A stretch of 44,545 nucleotides of DNA from Gemmatimonadales bacterium (lineage in GTDB: Bacteria > Gemmatimonadota > Gemmatimonadetes > Gemmatimonadales > GWC2-71-9). Of the stretch, positions 1 to 9,874 are shown one piece after another (the stretch's first letter is position 1; each line of letters opens with the position of its first letter). Position numbers and translations under genes: made by a program. The stretch lies in contig JACCRS010000081.1 in assembly GCA_013813435.1 (NCBI GenBank), forward strand, positions 1 to 44,545, given 5' to 3'. The notes beneath the pieces were generated by a model that saw only the letters and a list, made by a program, of their open reading frames with translations, did no database searches and was not told the origin of the DNA.

Positions 1-2913
1 GCGAGCCGGCATCGGCTGACCCTTACCTAAGGCAAGTGCCGAACGCCGGAGTTCGGCTACCGGCTTTGAAAGCGTCCGCGCTGCCACCTGTGCTCCCGCC
101 AGCGCCGCGGCGACACCGGCCAGGGTAGCGAGCAGCAGGACGAGCGCCAGATCGAGTTGCTGAGCCGCGAGGGAGGAGTCGTCCGCCAGCTGGGGCGTGG
201 CGAGCACGGTCACATCCGCCGGGCGGCCGGGCTGCACCACCCGGTAACCGACGCGTTCCGCCAGTTCCGGAAGTAGGCCTTCGCGGGTAACCTCGAACCG
301 CCCCTCCAGCGCTAAAGCCCTGAACGCACGCGGATCCATCAGTTGGCCGACCACGCCAAGGTCCTCGAGCACCGGTGTGCTCGTTCCTATCAGGGAGCCT
401 CCTCGATACAGGGCAAGATCAGCGTCAATGCCGCGACTCAACTCCTGAAGACGATCCCTTAGGGGAGCTCCGCGGCCCACTAGGGCACCTGAGGTGAGGG
501 CAGCATCGCGCAGTGTCCCGGTAATGAGCCGGTCCCGGCTACGCTCCGCCTCGTCGGCCAGGCGATAGAAACTCCACGCCGCGAACCCTACCGCAGGAAG
601 GATAAAGAATGCGCCCAGGGTAGCCGCGAGCCTGACCCGGAACGAGCGGGAGAGGCTCCGCCACCTCGGCCGCCGGGGACGAGCACCGGCAGCGAGCTCT
701 GCCACGAACCACAGGAGTGCCAGCACGGCGGTGTCCAGCAGCACTACAAGCACTCCGCGGACGAAAAGGGGAACCGGTCCCCGAAGGTCGATGCCGGCGT
801 GAATGGTACGACTGCCACCGGGGACGGTCAGGGGATGCTCGCTGCGAAGTGTCCACCCCTCGCGCCGCCAACGGGTGCCGCGAGGTCGCTCAGGAGTAGC
901 GGATGCGGGGGAGAGGGCAAGGGTGTAGAGTGGCGCGCTGTGGCGCGCCGGGTCGAGCAGGCGACCAACTCGCCCGGGCAGTATGAGCTCCGAGCGAGGA
1001 CCCACCGACGCAGTCAGCACCTGGTCCCGCCCCGTCCGAACCACGAGCACATAGTGCACCCCCGGAATTCGGGCCAGCGGAACTACGCGCAGGCTGTCAG
1101 CCTCGGGCAGGTTGCTGACTATGGCCGAGAGGAGCGAAGGCGGCAGATCGAGTGAGTCGAGTGTAAGCTCATCACGGAGGCCGCCGGCCGAGGACCACAT
1201 GCCCAGATGTGCCGGGTATCTCTGCTTGCCCAGGGAGGACCCGTGCCAGAGGGCGTACATCTCGGAGGCGCTCGCGGGCGAAGGGGAACGCCGCACCTGT
1301 TCGCCGAATCGTTCCAGCAGCGGCAATGCCAGGGGATCAGGCTCTGTCCCCAGACGCGCGATGTCGCGCTGTGCCACCTGCAGCCGGCCCGACATCTCGG
1401 CACCCCAGGTTACCAGCGCAGCCGAGCTCCCCGCCACCAATGCCACACCGCCGATGGTGGCCCAGCGACTCGCTGGAAGTGTCACCAACAACAGAGCCGG
1501 GGTCCAGAGGAAGGTGTACCATCCGGGCCACCCCCCGCCCCGCGGCGTCCACACCAGAACTCCGATCATCGCTGCCGCGAAGGCGATGCTGACGCCCGCC
1601 ACGATCCGCCAACGGATATGGCTCTCGGGTCCGTTCCCCCTAAACAGCGCGGCGGCGGGAACGATTAGCGCTGACACCGAGACCAGAAGCGTGAGCTGCC
1701 AGGTGAGCCAGAGGCCGAGGGCAACACCTTGCGCAGGAGGAGTAATCCCGCGCCCCAGGCTGCTGATCAGATAGGGAGATGCGAGCAGCAGAGCCACTCC
1801 CGTCACGACGCCATACCAGCGCCGGGGAAGGCGCCGCCGCCAGAGCCACACGCCCGCCATGGTAAGCAGGATACCGGTGAGGGCCAAAACCCCGGCGGAG
1901 GCCGACAGTGCTCCGAGCAGCGGACGGAAGAACGTGGCAGGCGAGAACAGCGGCTGCAGGCCCAGGGCCGCGCCGGCCGGGGCGCGCACGGCCAACCAGA
2001 GCAGAAGCGGAAGCAACAGAAAGCGCTCGGCGGGCCGGGTCGCCTGACTTAGCGCGATCGTAAGGGCCACCAGTACCAGCAGGCTCACTGTTCGGCTGCC
2101 GCGCTCGAAGGCCAGCTCCTTGGCGGCTCCTTGCTCCGGCGGTATGGGCTGGACGCTGAAGAGAAGACGGGGCCCGGCAGTGGTGGGCTCCTCGTAATCG
2201 AAGACGTCGGGACTCTCGGGCCCTGCGCCCCGGGGGTACACGGCGAGCCCCACCCCGGTCCGGCGCCGTAACAGTTCGGCCAGGCTCCGGTCCCGGTCAG
2301 GAACGGCGGGGTGAGCCCAGATCAGAACCGTCGCCGCAGCGCCGCGACCTTCGGCCGAGTGGCGCCGCGCCTCGAGCACGACGTAATATCCACTGGCCCG
2401 GGAAGCGATCGAGTCTCCCACTTTTAGCGGCGGCAGCCGGTGGCGCCCGGCCCAAGCCCAGGGATCGCCACGTTGGTCGAAAACCACCACGCTCATTTCA
2501 GGTCCGCCGGCAGGCACCAGCCTATCCAGCACCTGAAGCGCGGCGGCGCGATCGTTCGAGGGTGTGTTGACCGCGGCTTCGGCCAGCCGCTCGGCGCGGC
2601 GGAGGACCGAGCGAAGGTCGCCTGCCAGACGCTGTGACGCGGCTGTCACGCGGCCTTCCCGGACATCGGCCCAGCGCGTCTCGATGGCCGTGAGCTGCCG
2701 CTGGCTAATCGTGAGGCTCAGTGCCAGGCACGCGAGTGTTATAACGAGGGCGCGAGGGCGCCAGCCTCTGAAGGGATATAGCGCCACGCCAGCGGCCAGG
2801 ACGCACGTCCACCCGATCCACATCCATAGCTGCGACGGCTGCCGAAGCCATTCGGCCGCGGCCCCGACCGCCGCCAACACGACCACGACCCACGATCGCG
2901 CGCGATGACTCAA
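1..2913 (-). CDS. Large multi-TM sensor protein, probable sensor histidine kinase (5' part only; HAMP-like segment at window edge, C-terminus outside window)
   Basis: Hand translation of the minus frame whose codons start at coordinates divisible by 3 gave no stop in the segments I read. It contains hydrophobic segments (e.g. VVTGVALLLASPYLISS) and ends in LALVLLLATLAGVAAALAGAQVAARTLSKPVAELRRSALALGKGQPMPAR, a TM followed by a HAMP-like linker. Not in the ORF track because no stop lies in the window. TTG at 2913 is one possible start; in-frame GTG codons follow. Confidence 0.75.
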   Translation of the reverse strand, partial: MSHRARSWVVVVLAAVGAAAEWLRQPSQLWMWIGWTCVLAAGVALYPFRGWRPRALVITLACLALSLTISQRQLTAIETRWADVREGRVTAASQRLAGDLRSVLRRAERLAEAAVNTPSNDRAAALQVLDRLVPAGGPEMSVVVFDQRGDPWAWAGRHRLPPLKVGDSIASRASGYYVVLEARRHSAEGRGAAATVLIWAHPAVPDRDRSLAELLRRRTGVGLAVYPRGAGPESPDVFDYEEPTTAGPRLLFSVQPIPPEQGAAKELAFERGSRTVSLLVLVALTIALSQATRPAERFLLLPLLLWLAVRAPAGAALGLQPLFSPATFFRPLLGALSASAGVLALTGILLTMAGVWLWRRRLPRRWYGVVTGVALLLASPYLISSLGRGITPPAQGVALGLWLTWQLTLLVSVSALIVPAAALFRGNGPESHIRWRIVAGVSIAFAAAMIGVLVWTPRGGGWPGWYTFLWTPALLLVTLPASRWATIGGVALVAGSSAALVTWGAEMSGRLQVAQRDIARLGTEPDPLALPLLERFGEQVRRSPSPASASEMYALWHGSSLGKQRYPAHLGMWSSAGGLRDELTLDSLDLPPSLLSAIVSNLPEADSLRVVPLARIPGVHYVLVVRTGRDQVLTASVGPRSELILPGRVGRLLDPARHSAPLYTLALSPASATPERPRGTRWRREGWTLRSEHPLTVPGGSRTIHAGIDLRGPVPLFVRGVLVVLLDTAVLALLWFVAELAAGARPRRPRWRSLSRSFRVRLAATLGAFFILPAVGFAAWSFYRLADEAERSRDRLITGTLRDAALTSGALVGRGAPLRDRLQELSRGIDADLALYRGGSLIGTSTPVLEDLGVVGQLMDPRAFRALALEGRFEVTREGLLPELAERVGYRVVQPGRPADVTVLATPQLADDSSLAAQQLDLALVLLLATLAGVAAALAGAQVAARTLSKPVAELRRSALALGKGQPMPAR

Positions 2914-3621
2914 GAGCAGCGCCCCTGGCGTTTGAAGGAAATGACCCCCGTCGCGGTAGGCGAGCGTTTGCGGGTCCGGCCGACTCTGATCGTGCCGGTG
3001 GGCACGACCGAGCAGCACGGGCCCCACCTGCCGCTGGGCTGCGACACCATAATTGTAGAACGGTTGGCCGACGATTTGTCAGCGGCGCACGGTGTTACCC
3101 GTGCGCCGACAGTCGAGTACGGCATTCACGCCGCGGCACGTCCCTTTCCAGGAGGAGCCGCGCTGCGGCGGCGAACACTTCACCGTGTGATGAATGAACT
3201 TATCGAGTCGTGGGAAGAGGGGGCAGGCGTCCGGGAATTCGTGATTCTCACCGCGCAGTCCAGTGAAGCACACCTGGAAGCGCTCAGCACCATTCGGACC
3301 GATGAGGCAACTGTACAGGTGGTGGACATCTTCAGCCTGAATTTCGGATCGCTTCTGGAGCGCAGTGCGCCGATTCAGGGAGGCGAGCTCGATACGTCTC
3401 TCATGCTATACCTGGCGCCCCATCTAGTACATATGGAGTGGGCCCGGGACTTCGATCTCACCCCGGGAATGATGGCACGGTACCGCCCGGGCCAAAGCCG
3501 CAAACTCCCGCTGGGCTCACCCGGCTCGGTCGGATATCCCAGCTTGGCTTCCCCCCAGAAGGGCGAGCTCCTGTATAGATTTATCCTCGAGCGGGTCGGC
3601 CGCTGCCTCATTCCGTCCTGA
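2905..3621 (+). CDS. Creatininase (creatinine amidohydrolase) family protein
   Basis: VPVGTTEQHGPHLPLGCDTIIVERLADDL and GGELDTSLMLYLAPHLV are typical of the family. Confidence 0.88.
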   Translation: MTQEQRPWRLKEMTPVAVGERLRVRPTLIVPVGTTEQHGPHLPLGCDTIIVERLADDLSAAHGVTRAPTVEYGIHAAARPFPGGAALRRRTLHRVMNELIESWEEGAGVREFVILTAQSSEAHLEALSTIRTDEATVQVVDIFSLNFGSLLERSAPIQGGELDTSLMLYLAPHLVHMEWARDFDLTPGMMARYRPGQSRKLPLGSPGSVGYPSLASPQKGELLYRFILERVGRCLIPS

Positions 3622-3637
3622 CGTAATTGGAGCCGCC

Positions 3638-4285
3638 ATGAGGATCGCTGTGGTTTTGCTTTTGTCACTGCCCGCTGCCCAGGTGACCGCACAGGAGTCG
3701 CTGGAAACCAAGCTGGTGGTCACCCAGGAGGGGCGAGAAACCGGGCGCGAAGAGTTCACTCTGGGATCAGGCCGCGGGAGAGGGGCTCCTGGTTCGACCC
3801 TGATGGCCGTGGCCCGCTATCCGGCAACGAACCCACTATTGAAATTGGGCGCCACACTCGAGCGGACACCCGAATTTGCGCTGGCGAAGTTTCAGCTCGA
3901 TGTGGACGGCCCCAATGGGACCACCATCATACTCGCGGCGGGCTCGGGAGCGCGGCTGATAGTTCGCACCGTTGCCAAGGGATCCGAAGCCGGGCGCGAG
4001 CTACCGGGCGGCCCGGATGTAGTTTTGCTCGATGAGTCGGTGTATTCCCTCTATGCGGCGGTGGCCGACCTCGCTACACCGGCGGGTAAGACCCTGACGG
4101 GAGTGTTTCCCCGGAGTGGCCGGAGGGCTTCGTTCGTGGCTCGTCGGGAGGGAGGCGGCGGGAACAGCGCCCAGGTCACGCTGAGCGGCGACATTAATGG
4201 CACGCTGGACACCGACCCGAAGGGCCGGTTGCGCCGCCTCGAGTTCCCCGGCTCCAACATTCTGGTCACCCGAGCTCAGGACTGA
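3638..4285 (+). CDS. Hypothetical secreted protein
   Basis: N-terminal signal peptide (MRIAVVLLLSLPAAQVTAQ), 215 aa; in line with flanking genes. Confidence 0.7.
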   Translation: MRIAVVLLLSLPAAQVTAQESLETKLVVTQEGRETGREEFTLGSGRGRGAPGSTLMAVARYPATNPLLKLGATLERTPEFALAKFQLDVDGPNGTTIILAAGSGARLIVRTVAKGSEAGRELPGGPDVVLLDESVYSLYAAVADLATPAGKTLTGVFPRSGRRASFVARREGGGGNSAQVTLSGDINGTLDTDPKGRLRRLEFPGSNILVTRAQD

Positions 4286-4425
4286 CAGGGCTTCGGCCCG
4301 GCACTACCTTCCCTCCAATCTGTCGATGCCTAGAACAGTAGACGTGCTTTGTCGCAGGCTGAAACCTCTGCGGCGACGCCCGCGTATTGGGCCCCGTCAC
4401 GTCTCACCACAAAAGGGCCTCTCCC

Positions 4426-5952
4426 ATGATTCGCTGGTTCGCTCTGCTTGTGGTCAGCTTCGCGCTCCCCACCACCGCGCTGACACAGGACTCGAGCCTG
4501 GCATCCTCTCCCCGCAGGTCAGTAGGGCTTTCATTAGCTGAGGCGTTGGAGCAGGCGCGTAAGAACAGCCCGGGCTATCGGCAAACCCTCAACGATGCAT
4601 CGCCGGCCAGGTGGGGGGTTCGCAACGCCTACGGCAACTTGCTGCCGTCTGTAGTCGCCTCCAGCGACTTTGGCTATACCGGTTCGGGACAGTCCAACTT
4701 CGGAGGTGGCTTTACCCGGCCCACGTCCGCTTTCCTAACCTCCGGATACAGTCTCGGCCTGGAGTGGCAGCTCAGCGGCCGCACTCTCCACGCCCCCAGA
4801 CAGCAGCGAGCACTTCAGCGCGCCGTTGACGAGACCATCGGTGCGGCGGGCATCGGCCTCACCGCCGAGATTTCAACTCAATACCTCACCAGTCTTCAGG
4901 CAAGGGCGCAGGTGGCTGTGGCCCACCAGCAGGTACGGCGCAATCAGGACTTTCTTGCGCTCGCCAGGGCGCGACATCAAGTGGGTCAAGCAACGTTGCT
5001 CGATGTGCGTCAGGCTGAAGTCACCAAGGGAGCCTCCGACGTGGCGCTCCTGCGAGCGGTCCAGACCGAAAACGAAGCCAAGCTCGATCTCCTGCGCCGA
5101 ATGGGCATAGAGCCCCCAGCGCCGATCGATCAGATTTTGTTGTCCGACTCTTTTCCGGTGACGCCGCCCCAGTTTCAGTTGGACAGCCTACTGGCTCTGT
5201 CTGACCGGCAGAACCCGCTCCTGCGCTCGCTGCGTGCTCGGGAGCACGCGGCCGGTCTCGACGTCGGCGCGGCAAAGACCGATTTCCTTCCCTCACTTTC
5301 GCTGCGCGCGGGATGGAGCGGCTTCACTCAGCAGTTCACCAACCAGAACGTGCTCCTGGGGCAGACGCTGGCAGAGGCCCAAGCCCAGGCTACCGATTGC
5401 GAGTATAACAACGCCGTACGCACCGGGCTGTCATTGGGAGGCCAAACGTCGAACTGTTTTGCGGCCTCCGGCCTGGCCGACGGTGGTATGGCGTTGCTCG
5501 ACCCGGTGGCGCAGCAGATCCGGAATCAGAACAGCGTTTTTCCCTTCTCGTATACCGGCCAGCCGTTCGGAGCCAACTTGACCATCTCGCTTCCGATCTT
5601 TACCGGCTTCAGCCGCTCGCTCCGGCTCTCTCAGGCGCGGGCGGAGGAAGATGACGCCGAAGAAGAGGTTCGAGCGCGCCGGCTTCAGGTGCGCACCGAC
5701 GTACACTCGCGCTTCCTGGCTCTTCAGACCGCATTTCAGGCCATTGGGGTTCAAGGCACCAGCCGGGAGGCGGCCCAGGACCAGCTTCGGCTGGCACAGG
5801 ACCGCTATCGGCTGGGGGCGGGCACCGCGCTCGAGGTCTCGGATGCGCAGAACGCGGTTCAGCAGGCTGAAGGTGATTACGTCAATGCGGTATACGATTA
5901 CCACAAAGCCATCGCCGCTCTTGAAGCCGCGGTCGGCCGCCCTCTCCGCTAA
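4426..5952 (+). CDS. TolC family outer membrane efflux protein
   Basis: Signal peptide MIRWFALLVVSFALPTTALTQD; repeated coiled-coil pattern (LTAEISTQYLTSLQARAQVAVAHQQV...; QDQLRLAQDRYRLGAGTALEVSDAQNAVQQAE). Start moved to ATG 4426 from the track's 4387. Confidence 0.92.
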   Translation: MIRWFALLVVSFALPTTALTQDSSLASSPRRSVGLSLAEALEQARKNSPGYRQTLNDASPARWGVRNAYGNLLPSVVASSDFGYTGSGQSNFGGGFTRPTSAFLTSGYSLGLEWQLSGRTLHAPRQQRALQRAVDETIGAAGIGLTAEISTQYLTSLQARAQVAVAHQQVRRNQDFLALARARHQVGQATLLDVRQAEVTKGASDVALLRAVQTENEAKLDLLRRMGIEPPAPIDQILLSDSFPVTPPQFQLDSLLALSDRQNPLLRSLRAREHAAGLDVGAAKTDFLPSLSLRAGWSGFTQQFTNQNVLLGQTLAEAQAQATDCEYNNAVRTGLSLGGQTSNCFAASGLADGGMALLDPVAQQIRNQNSVFPFSYTGQPFGANLTISLPIFTGFSRSLRLSQARAEEDDAEEEVRARRLQVRTDVHSRFLALQTAFQAIGVQGTSREAAQDQLRLAQDRYRLGAGTALEVSDAQNAVQQAEGDYVNAVYDYHKAIAALEAAVGRPLR

Positions 5953-5964
5953 CGAGGAACTGAC

Positions 5965-7248
5965 ATGTCGCGCAGGACCAAAGTGGGGTTGGTGGTGGTG
6001 ATCGTGGCTCTTGCGGCCGCTGGAGTGGTGGCGTTCCGCATCAACAAAAGCAGGAATGCAGGCACTGAGGTGCGGCTGGAGCAGGTCGCCCGACGTGACC
6101 TTATCAGTGCCGTTACCGCCAGCGGGAAGATCGAGCCCAAGACCGCGGTCGACATCAGCGCCGACATCACCGGCCGCATCATCGACATCGCCGTTCGGGA
6201 GGGCGACTTGGTGAAACGGGGTCAATTCCTACTGCAGATTGACCCGGCACAGTATCAGGCAGCCGTAGCGCGGGCGCAGGGGGCGGTTTCCTCTACCCAG
6301 GCAATCCTGCTCCAGACCCGCGCCAGCCGGGACCAGGCTCAGCGGGCCTGGAACCGCGCCAAACAGCTCACCGAGCTGGGGGAGAACCTCATTGCTCCGG
6401 AGACAGCCGAGCAGTCGCAGACGGCACTGGAGGTAGCGGAGGCAAACTATCAGTCCAGCAGGGCGCAACTCGAGCAGGCGCGTGCCGGGCTTCAGGAAGC
6501 CAAGGACAACCTGGCGAAGACCCGGCTGACCGCTCCCATAGCCGGACGGGTAGTTAGGCTGGCAGTGGAAGAGGGCGAGGTGGCGGTTCCGGGTACCTTC
6601 TCGCGCGAGACCGGCCTGCTTATGACCATCGCGGATCTGTCGGTGATCCTGGCCAAGGTTCAAGTCGACGAGACGGACGTCGTGCGGCTTAAACCGCGAG
6701 ACTCGGTCGAGGTTAACATCGATGCTTACCCTGACACAACCTTTTCCGGGCAGGTCACCAAGGTGAGCCACAGCGCCAAGCTGACGGCGACGCAAACCGC
6801 CTCCGGCTCGAACGATCGAGCGGTTGACTTCGACGTCGAGATTACGCTCAAGCAACCGCCCGCAGATATCCGGCCGGACCTGAGCTGCACAGCACGAATC
6901 GTCACCGACACCCGCGCCAACTCGCTGAGCATACCGATCATCGCCCTCACCGTGCGAGACCACGAAGAGGTCCCCAACGAGACCGATGCCGGTCCCGCGG
7001 TGGATACCCTCCGGGAGCGCTTCGAGGATAAGGAGGCCGAGGGTGTGTTTGTGGTGCGGTCAGGGTTGGCCGTCTTTCGTCCGGTCAAGGTGGGCGTGGC
7101 TGGAGATGACTACTTCGAGGTCCTCGATGGACTGCGCGAGGGCGAGACGATCGTGGCGGGCACCTACCAGGCTATCAGGGATCTGAAGGATGGCGCCAAG
7201 GTGCGCCAGGCAGATACCACCAAGACGCGGGAAGCGACGGCTTCCTGA
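5965..7248 (+). CDS. HlyD/MacA-type efflux periplasmic adaptor subunit
   Basis: N-terminal TM, biotinyl-lipoyl-like GKIEPKTAVDISADITGRIIDIAVREGDLVKRGQFLLQID, coiled-coil, then LTAPIAGRVVRLAVEEGE. Confidence 0.93.
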   Translation: MSRRTKVGLVVVIVALAAAGVVAFRINKSRNAGTEVRLEQVARRDLISAVTASGKIEPKTAVDISADITGRIIDIAVREGDLVKRGQFLLQIDPAQYQAAVARAQGAVSSTQAILLQTRASRDQAQRAWNRAKQLTELGENLIAPETAEQSQTALEVAEANYQSSRAQLEQARAGLQEAKDNLAKTRLTAPIAGRVVRLAVEEGEVAVPGTFSRETGLLMTIADLSVILAKVQVDETDVVRLKPRDSVEVNIDAYPDTTFSGQVTKVSHSAKLTATQTASGSNDRAVDFDVEITLKQPPADIRPDLSCTARIVTDTRANSLSIPIIALTVRDHEEVPNETDAGPAVDTLRERFEDKEAEGVFVVRSGLAVFRPVKVGVAGDDYFEVLDGLREGETIVAGTYQAIRDLKDGAKVRQADTTKTREATAS

Positions 7249-8489
7249 TGCGGCTGCTGGAAGCCGTCCGGATGGCATTCAGAACCATCCGTGCTCAGAA
7301 GTTGAAAAGCTTCTTCTCCCTGATCGGTGTCCTCATCGGAGTGACGTTCCTGATAGCCGTCGTGTCGATAGTCCAGGGAATGAACCAGTACATGGTGGAG
7401 CGCTTTGCCAACACACTGGTCGGGGCCAATACCTTTGAGCTGCGGCAGCGGCCGAGTATCACGACCGGCAACATTACCGACGATGTGTGGCTGGCCTGGC
7501 GGCGCCGGCCCAGGATCAGTTACGACGATGCCGATTACGTCCGGGAGCGCGTCCGTACCTCGGCAACGTTCGCCAAGTTCTGCGAGGATCGAGTAGCGGT
7601 CCATTACCGCGGCAAGATCGCCCGTGACGTCAACCTGGTCGGCACCGAGGACACCTACTTCAAGATCAGAAGCTATCAGATCGCCACAGGCCGGGCCTTC
7701 ACGGCCCAGGAGGTCAGGACGGCTCAGCTGGTGGTGGTCATCGGCCAGGAGCTGGCAGACAAGCTGCTCAAGGGCATCGATCCGCTCGACAAGAAGATCG
7801 TAATCGGAGGCCTTCCCTACCGCGTCATCGGCGTGGTGGCCAAGCAGGGTAATCTCTTCGGTATCTCCCTCGACAAGTTCGCCGTTATGCCTTTCAGTGC
7901 CCCGGGCCGAAGGCTGATCTGCCCGATCAACATCCTGGACGCGCTGATCGTGCAGACCAACGATCCGGTACAGATGCAGCTCGCCATGGGGCAGGCAGAA
8001 GCGATCATGCGGAGCCGGCGCCAGCTCAAACCTGGAGAAGAGAGCAACTTTGCTTTCCAGACCGCGGAAGGCGCCCTGGGAACCTGGCAGAAGATCTCGC
8101 GGGTGCTGTTCCTGGCTTTGCCTGGGTTGGTGGCCATCTCGCTGGTAGTCGGCGGAATCGTGATCATGAACATAATGCTCATGGCCGTGAGCGAGCGCAC
8201 CCGCGAAATCGGCATCCGGAAGGCGCTAGGTGCCCGGCGGCGTGATATCCTGGCCCAGTTCGTGGTCGAGTCCGCCACCCTCTCCGCGGTAGGAGCGATC
8301 TTCGGCATCGCTCTCGGCATCGGCCTGGCATTCGTGGTGAAGGCGACCACGCCTCTTCCGGCAGCCGTGGCTCCCTGGTCGATTGCTGCAGGGGTCCTGC
8401 TGGGCGTGAGCGTGGGAATAGCCGCCGGTGTTTATCCGGCCAGCCGGGCCTCTCGGCTCGATCCAATCATCGCGCTACGGGCTGAATGA
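7248..8489 (+). CDS. ABC transporter permease, MacB/FtsX type (copy A1)
   Basis: MAFRTIRAQKLKSFFSLIGVLIGVTFLIAVVSIVQGMN and VVGGIVIMNIMLMAVSERTREIGIRKALGARRRDI; TGATG-type overlap with the upstream gene. Confidence 0.93.
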   Translation: MRLLEAVRMAFRTIRAQKLKSFFSLIGVLIGVTFLIAVVSIVQGMNQYMVERFANTLVGANTFELRQRPSITTGNITDDVWLAWRRRPRISYDDADYVRERVRTSATFAKFCEDRVAVHYRGKIARDVNLVGTEDTYFKIRSYQIATGRAFTAQEVRTAQLVVVIGQELADKLLKGIDPLDKKIVIGGLPYRVIGVVAKQGNLFGISLDKFAVMPFSAPGRRLICPINILDALIVQTNDPVQMQLAMGQAEAIMRSRRQLKPGEESNFAFQTAEGALGTWQKISRVLFLALPGLVAISLVVGGIVIMNIMLMAVSERTREIGIRKALGARRRDILAQFVVESATLSAVGAIFGIALGIGLAFVVKATTPLPAAVAPWSIAAGVLLGVSVGIAAGVYPASRASRLDPIIALRAE

Positions 8490-9748
8490 TGGCCCACCGG
8501 GGTGGAAGCGCGGTTACCCGGATGCTGGAAGGAGCCGCCATCGCGATCGACTCTATCCGATCAAACAAGGTGCGTGCCGCGCTGACCATTCTCGGTGTGG
8601 CCATCGGAGTCACCGTCGTGATCGCCATGGCGTCGGCCATCACCGGAATCAATCAAAGCATCACGAACATCCTCGAGGCAGCCGGCCCCAAGACCTTCTT
8701 CGTCTACCGGTACTTCTCAGGAGGGCTAGACGTGTCGGACGGTTCGGATGAGATGTCGCCGTGGCGGCGGATGCCCTGGCTGACCATGGAAGAAGCGGAG
8801 CTCATTCGCGGCTTGCCTGCCGTTCGGGACGTCAACGTGGGGGAATACACCAGCGGTCCAGTGAGCTTCGAGGCGGTAAACCTTAAGAGCGTGGACATAG
8901 CCGGCATGAGCCCGAGCTGGAATCAGGTCAATGGAGGAGACATTCTGGCGGGACGGAACTTTACCCCGATGGAGTATGCGGGGGGAGCCAGAGTGGCGGT
9001 GATCAACGACAAGCTGGCTGAGTCGCTGTTTCCCGGGCGCAACCCGGTAGGAAGGAGAATCAAGATCTTCAGTCAGCCATTTGATGTGGTGGGCATGCAC
9101 GCCGAAGCGGCCTCGCTCTTCAGCAACGCGGATCAGCCGCGTCTGGCCATTCCCCACACGACGTTCACCAAAGTGGCCGAGTACTGGAAGGGCTGGATGG
9201 AGATAGCCGTGCTGCCGACTGAAGCTGCCACCGTTCAAGATGCGCAGGACGAGGTGACCACCGCCCTTCGGACCAGCCGCGGCCTGCGCCCGGGACAGCC
9301 AGACAATTTCGCTATCGTAAGCCAGGATCGTATTCTCGACACCTTCAACAAGATTACCGCGGCATTCTTTGTGGTTATGATAGCGCTGTCCAGCGTGGGA
9401 CTTATGGTCGGCGGTGTGGGCGTAGTCGCCATCATGATGATTTCGGTCACCGAGCGCACCCGCGAGATCGGCGTCCGGAAGGCGCTGGGGGCCACTCGTC
9501 GGGAGATCATGTTTCAATTCCTGGTGGAGGCCGCCACGCTGACGCTGGTCGGGTGCCTGGTCGGCATTGCGGCAGGGGCTTCGATTGCATTCGGCATACG
9601 GTCGTTCAGCCCCATTCCCGCGACTGTACCCTTGCTCTCCGTCGTGGCCGCGGTGGTGGCTTCTATCCTGACCGGAGTGCTTTTCGGCATCTACCCCGCC
9701 AGTAAGGCATCGAGGCTGGACCCGGTGGAGGCGCTGCGGTACGAGTAG
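8486..9748 (+). CDS. ABC transporter permease, MacB/FtsX type (copy B1)
   Basis: IAIDSIRSNKVRAALTILGVAIGVTVVIAMASAITGINQSI and VTERTREIGVRKALGATRREIMFQFLVEA; ATGA overlap. Confidence 0.93.
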   Translation: MMAHRGGSAVTRMLEGAAIAIDSIRSNKVRAALTILGVAIGVTVVIAMASAITGINQSITNILEAAGPKTFFVYRYFSGGLDVSDGSDEMSPWRRMPWLTMEEAELIRGLPAVRDVNVGEYTSGPVSFEAVNLKSVDIAGMSPSWNQVNGGDILAGRNFTPMEYAGGARVAVINDKLAESLFPGRNPVGRRIKIFSQPFDVVGMHAEAASLFSNADQPRLAIPHTTFTKVAEYWKGWMEIAVLPTEAATVQDAQDEVTTALRTSRGLRPGQPDNFAIVSQDRILDTFNKITAAFFVVMIALSSVGLMVGGVGVVAIMMISVTERTREIGVRKALGATRREIMFQFLVEAATLTLVGCLVGIAAGASIAFGIRSFSPIPATVPLLSVVAAVVASILTGVLFGIYPASKASRLDPVEALRYE

Positions 9749-9864
9749 GCGGGTCAGCGGGTCCGCGGGTCAGGATAAGGAAATTGTCACCCTAAGCGCA
9801 GCGAAGGGGCAAAGTCTCACTCCGGCTTCGCCACTCAAACCGTCGCCTGTCCCGCTGTCCCGCT
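9749..9864. repeat. Inverted octamer-array element #1 between permease B1 and A2
   Basis: Left array GCGGGTCA-GCGGGTCC-GCGGGTCA-GG (9749-9774). Right array CCTGTCCCGCTGTCCCGCT (9846-9864), reverse complement AGCGGGACAGCGGGACAGG; 16/19 match to the left arm. The 71-nt spacer holds GTCACCCTAAGCGCAGCGAAGG. Confidence 0.75.
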
Positions 9865-9874
9865 AAATTCCCGC

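Noticed and set aside
1112-1774. ORF track plus-strand ORF of 220 aa
   Set aside because: Antisense to the large sensor ORF; low-complexity composition typical of GC-rich antisense frames.
4350-4385. Small hairpin (CGCAG...CTGCG) upstream of the TolC gene
   Set aside because: Only a 5-bp stem with no T-tract; too weak to call a terminator or riboswitch.
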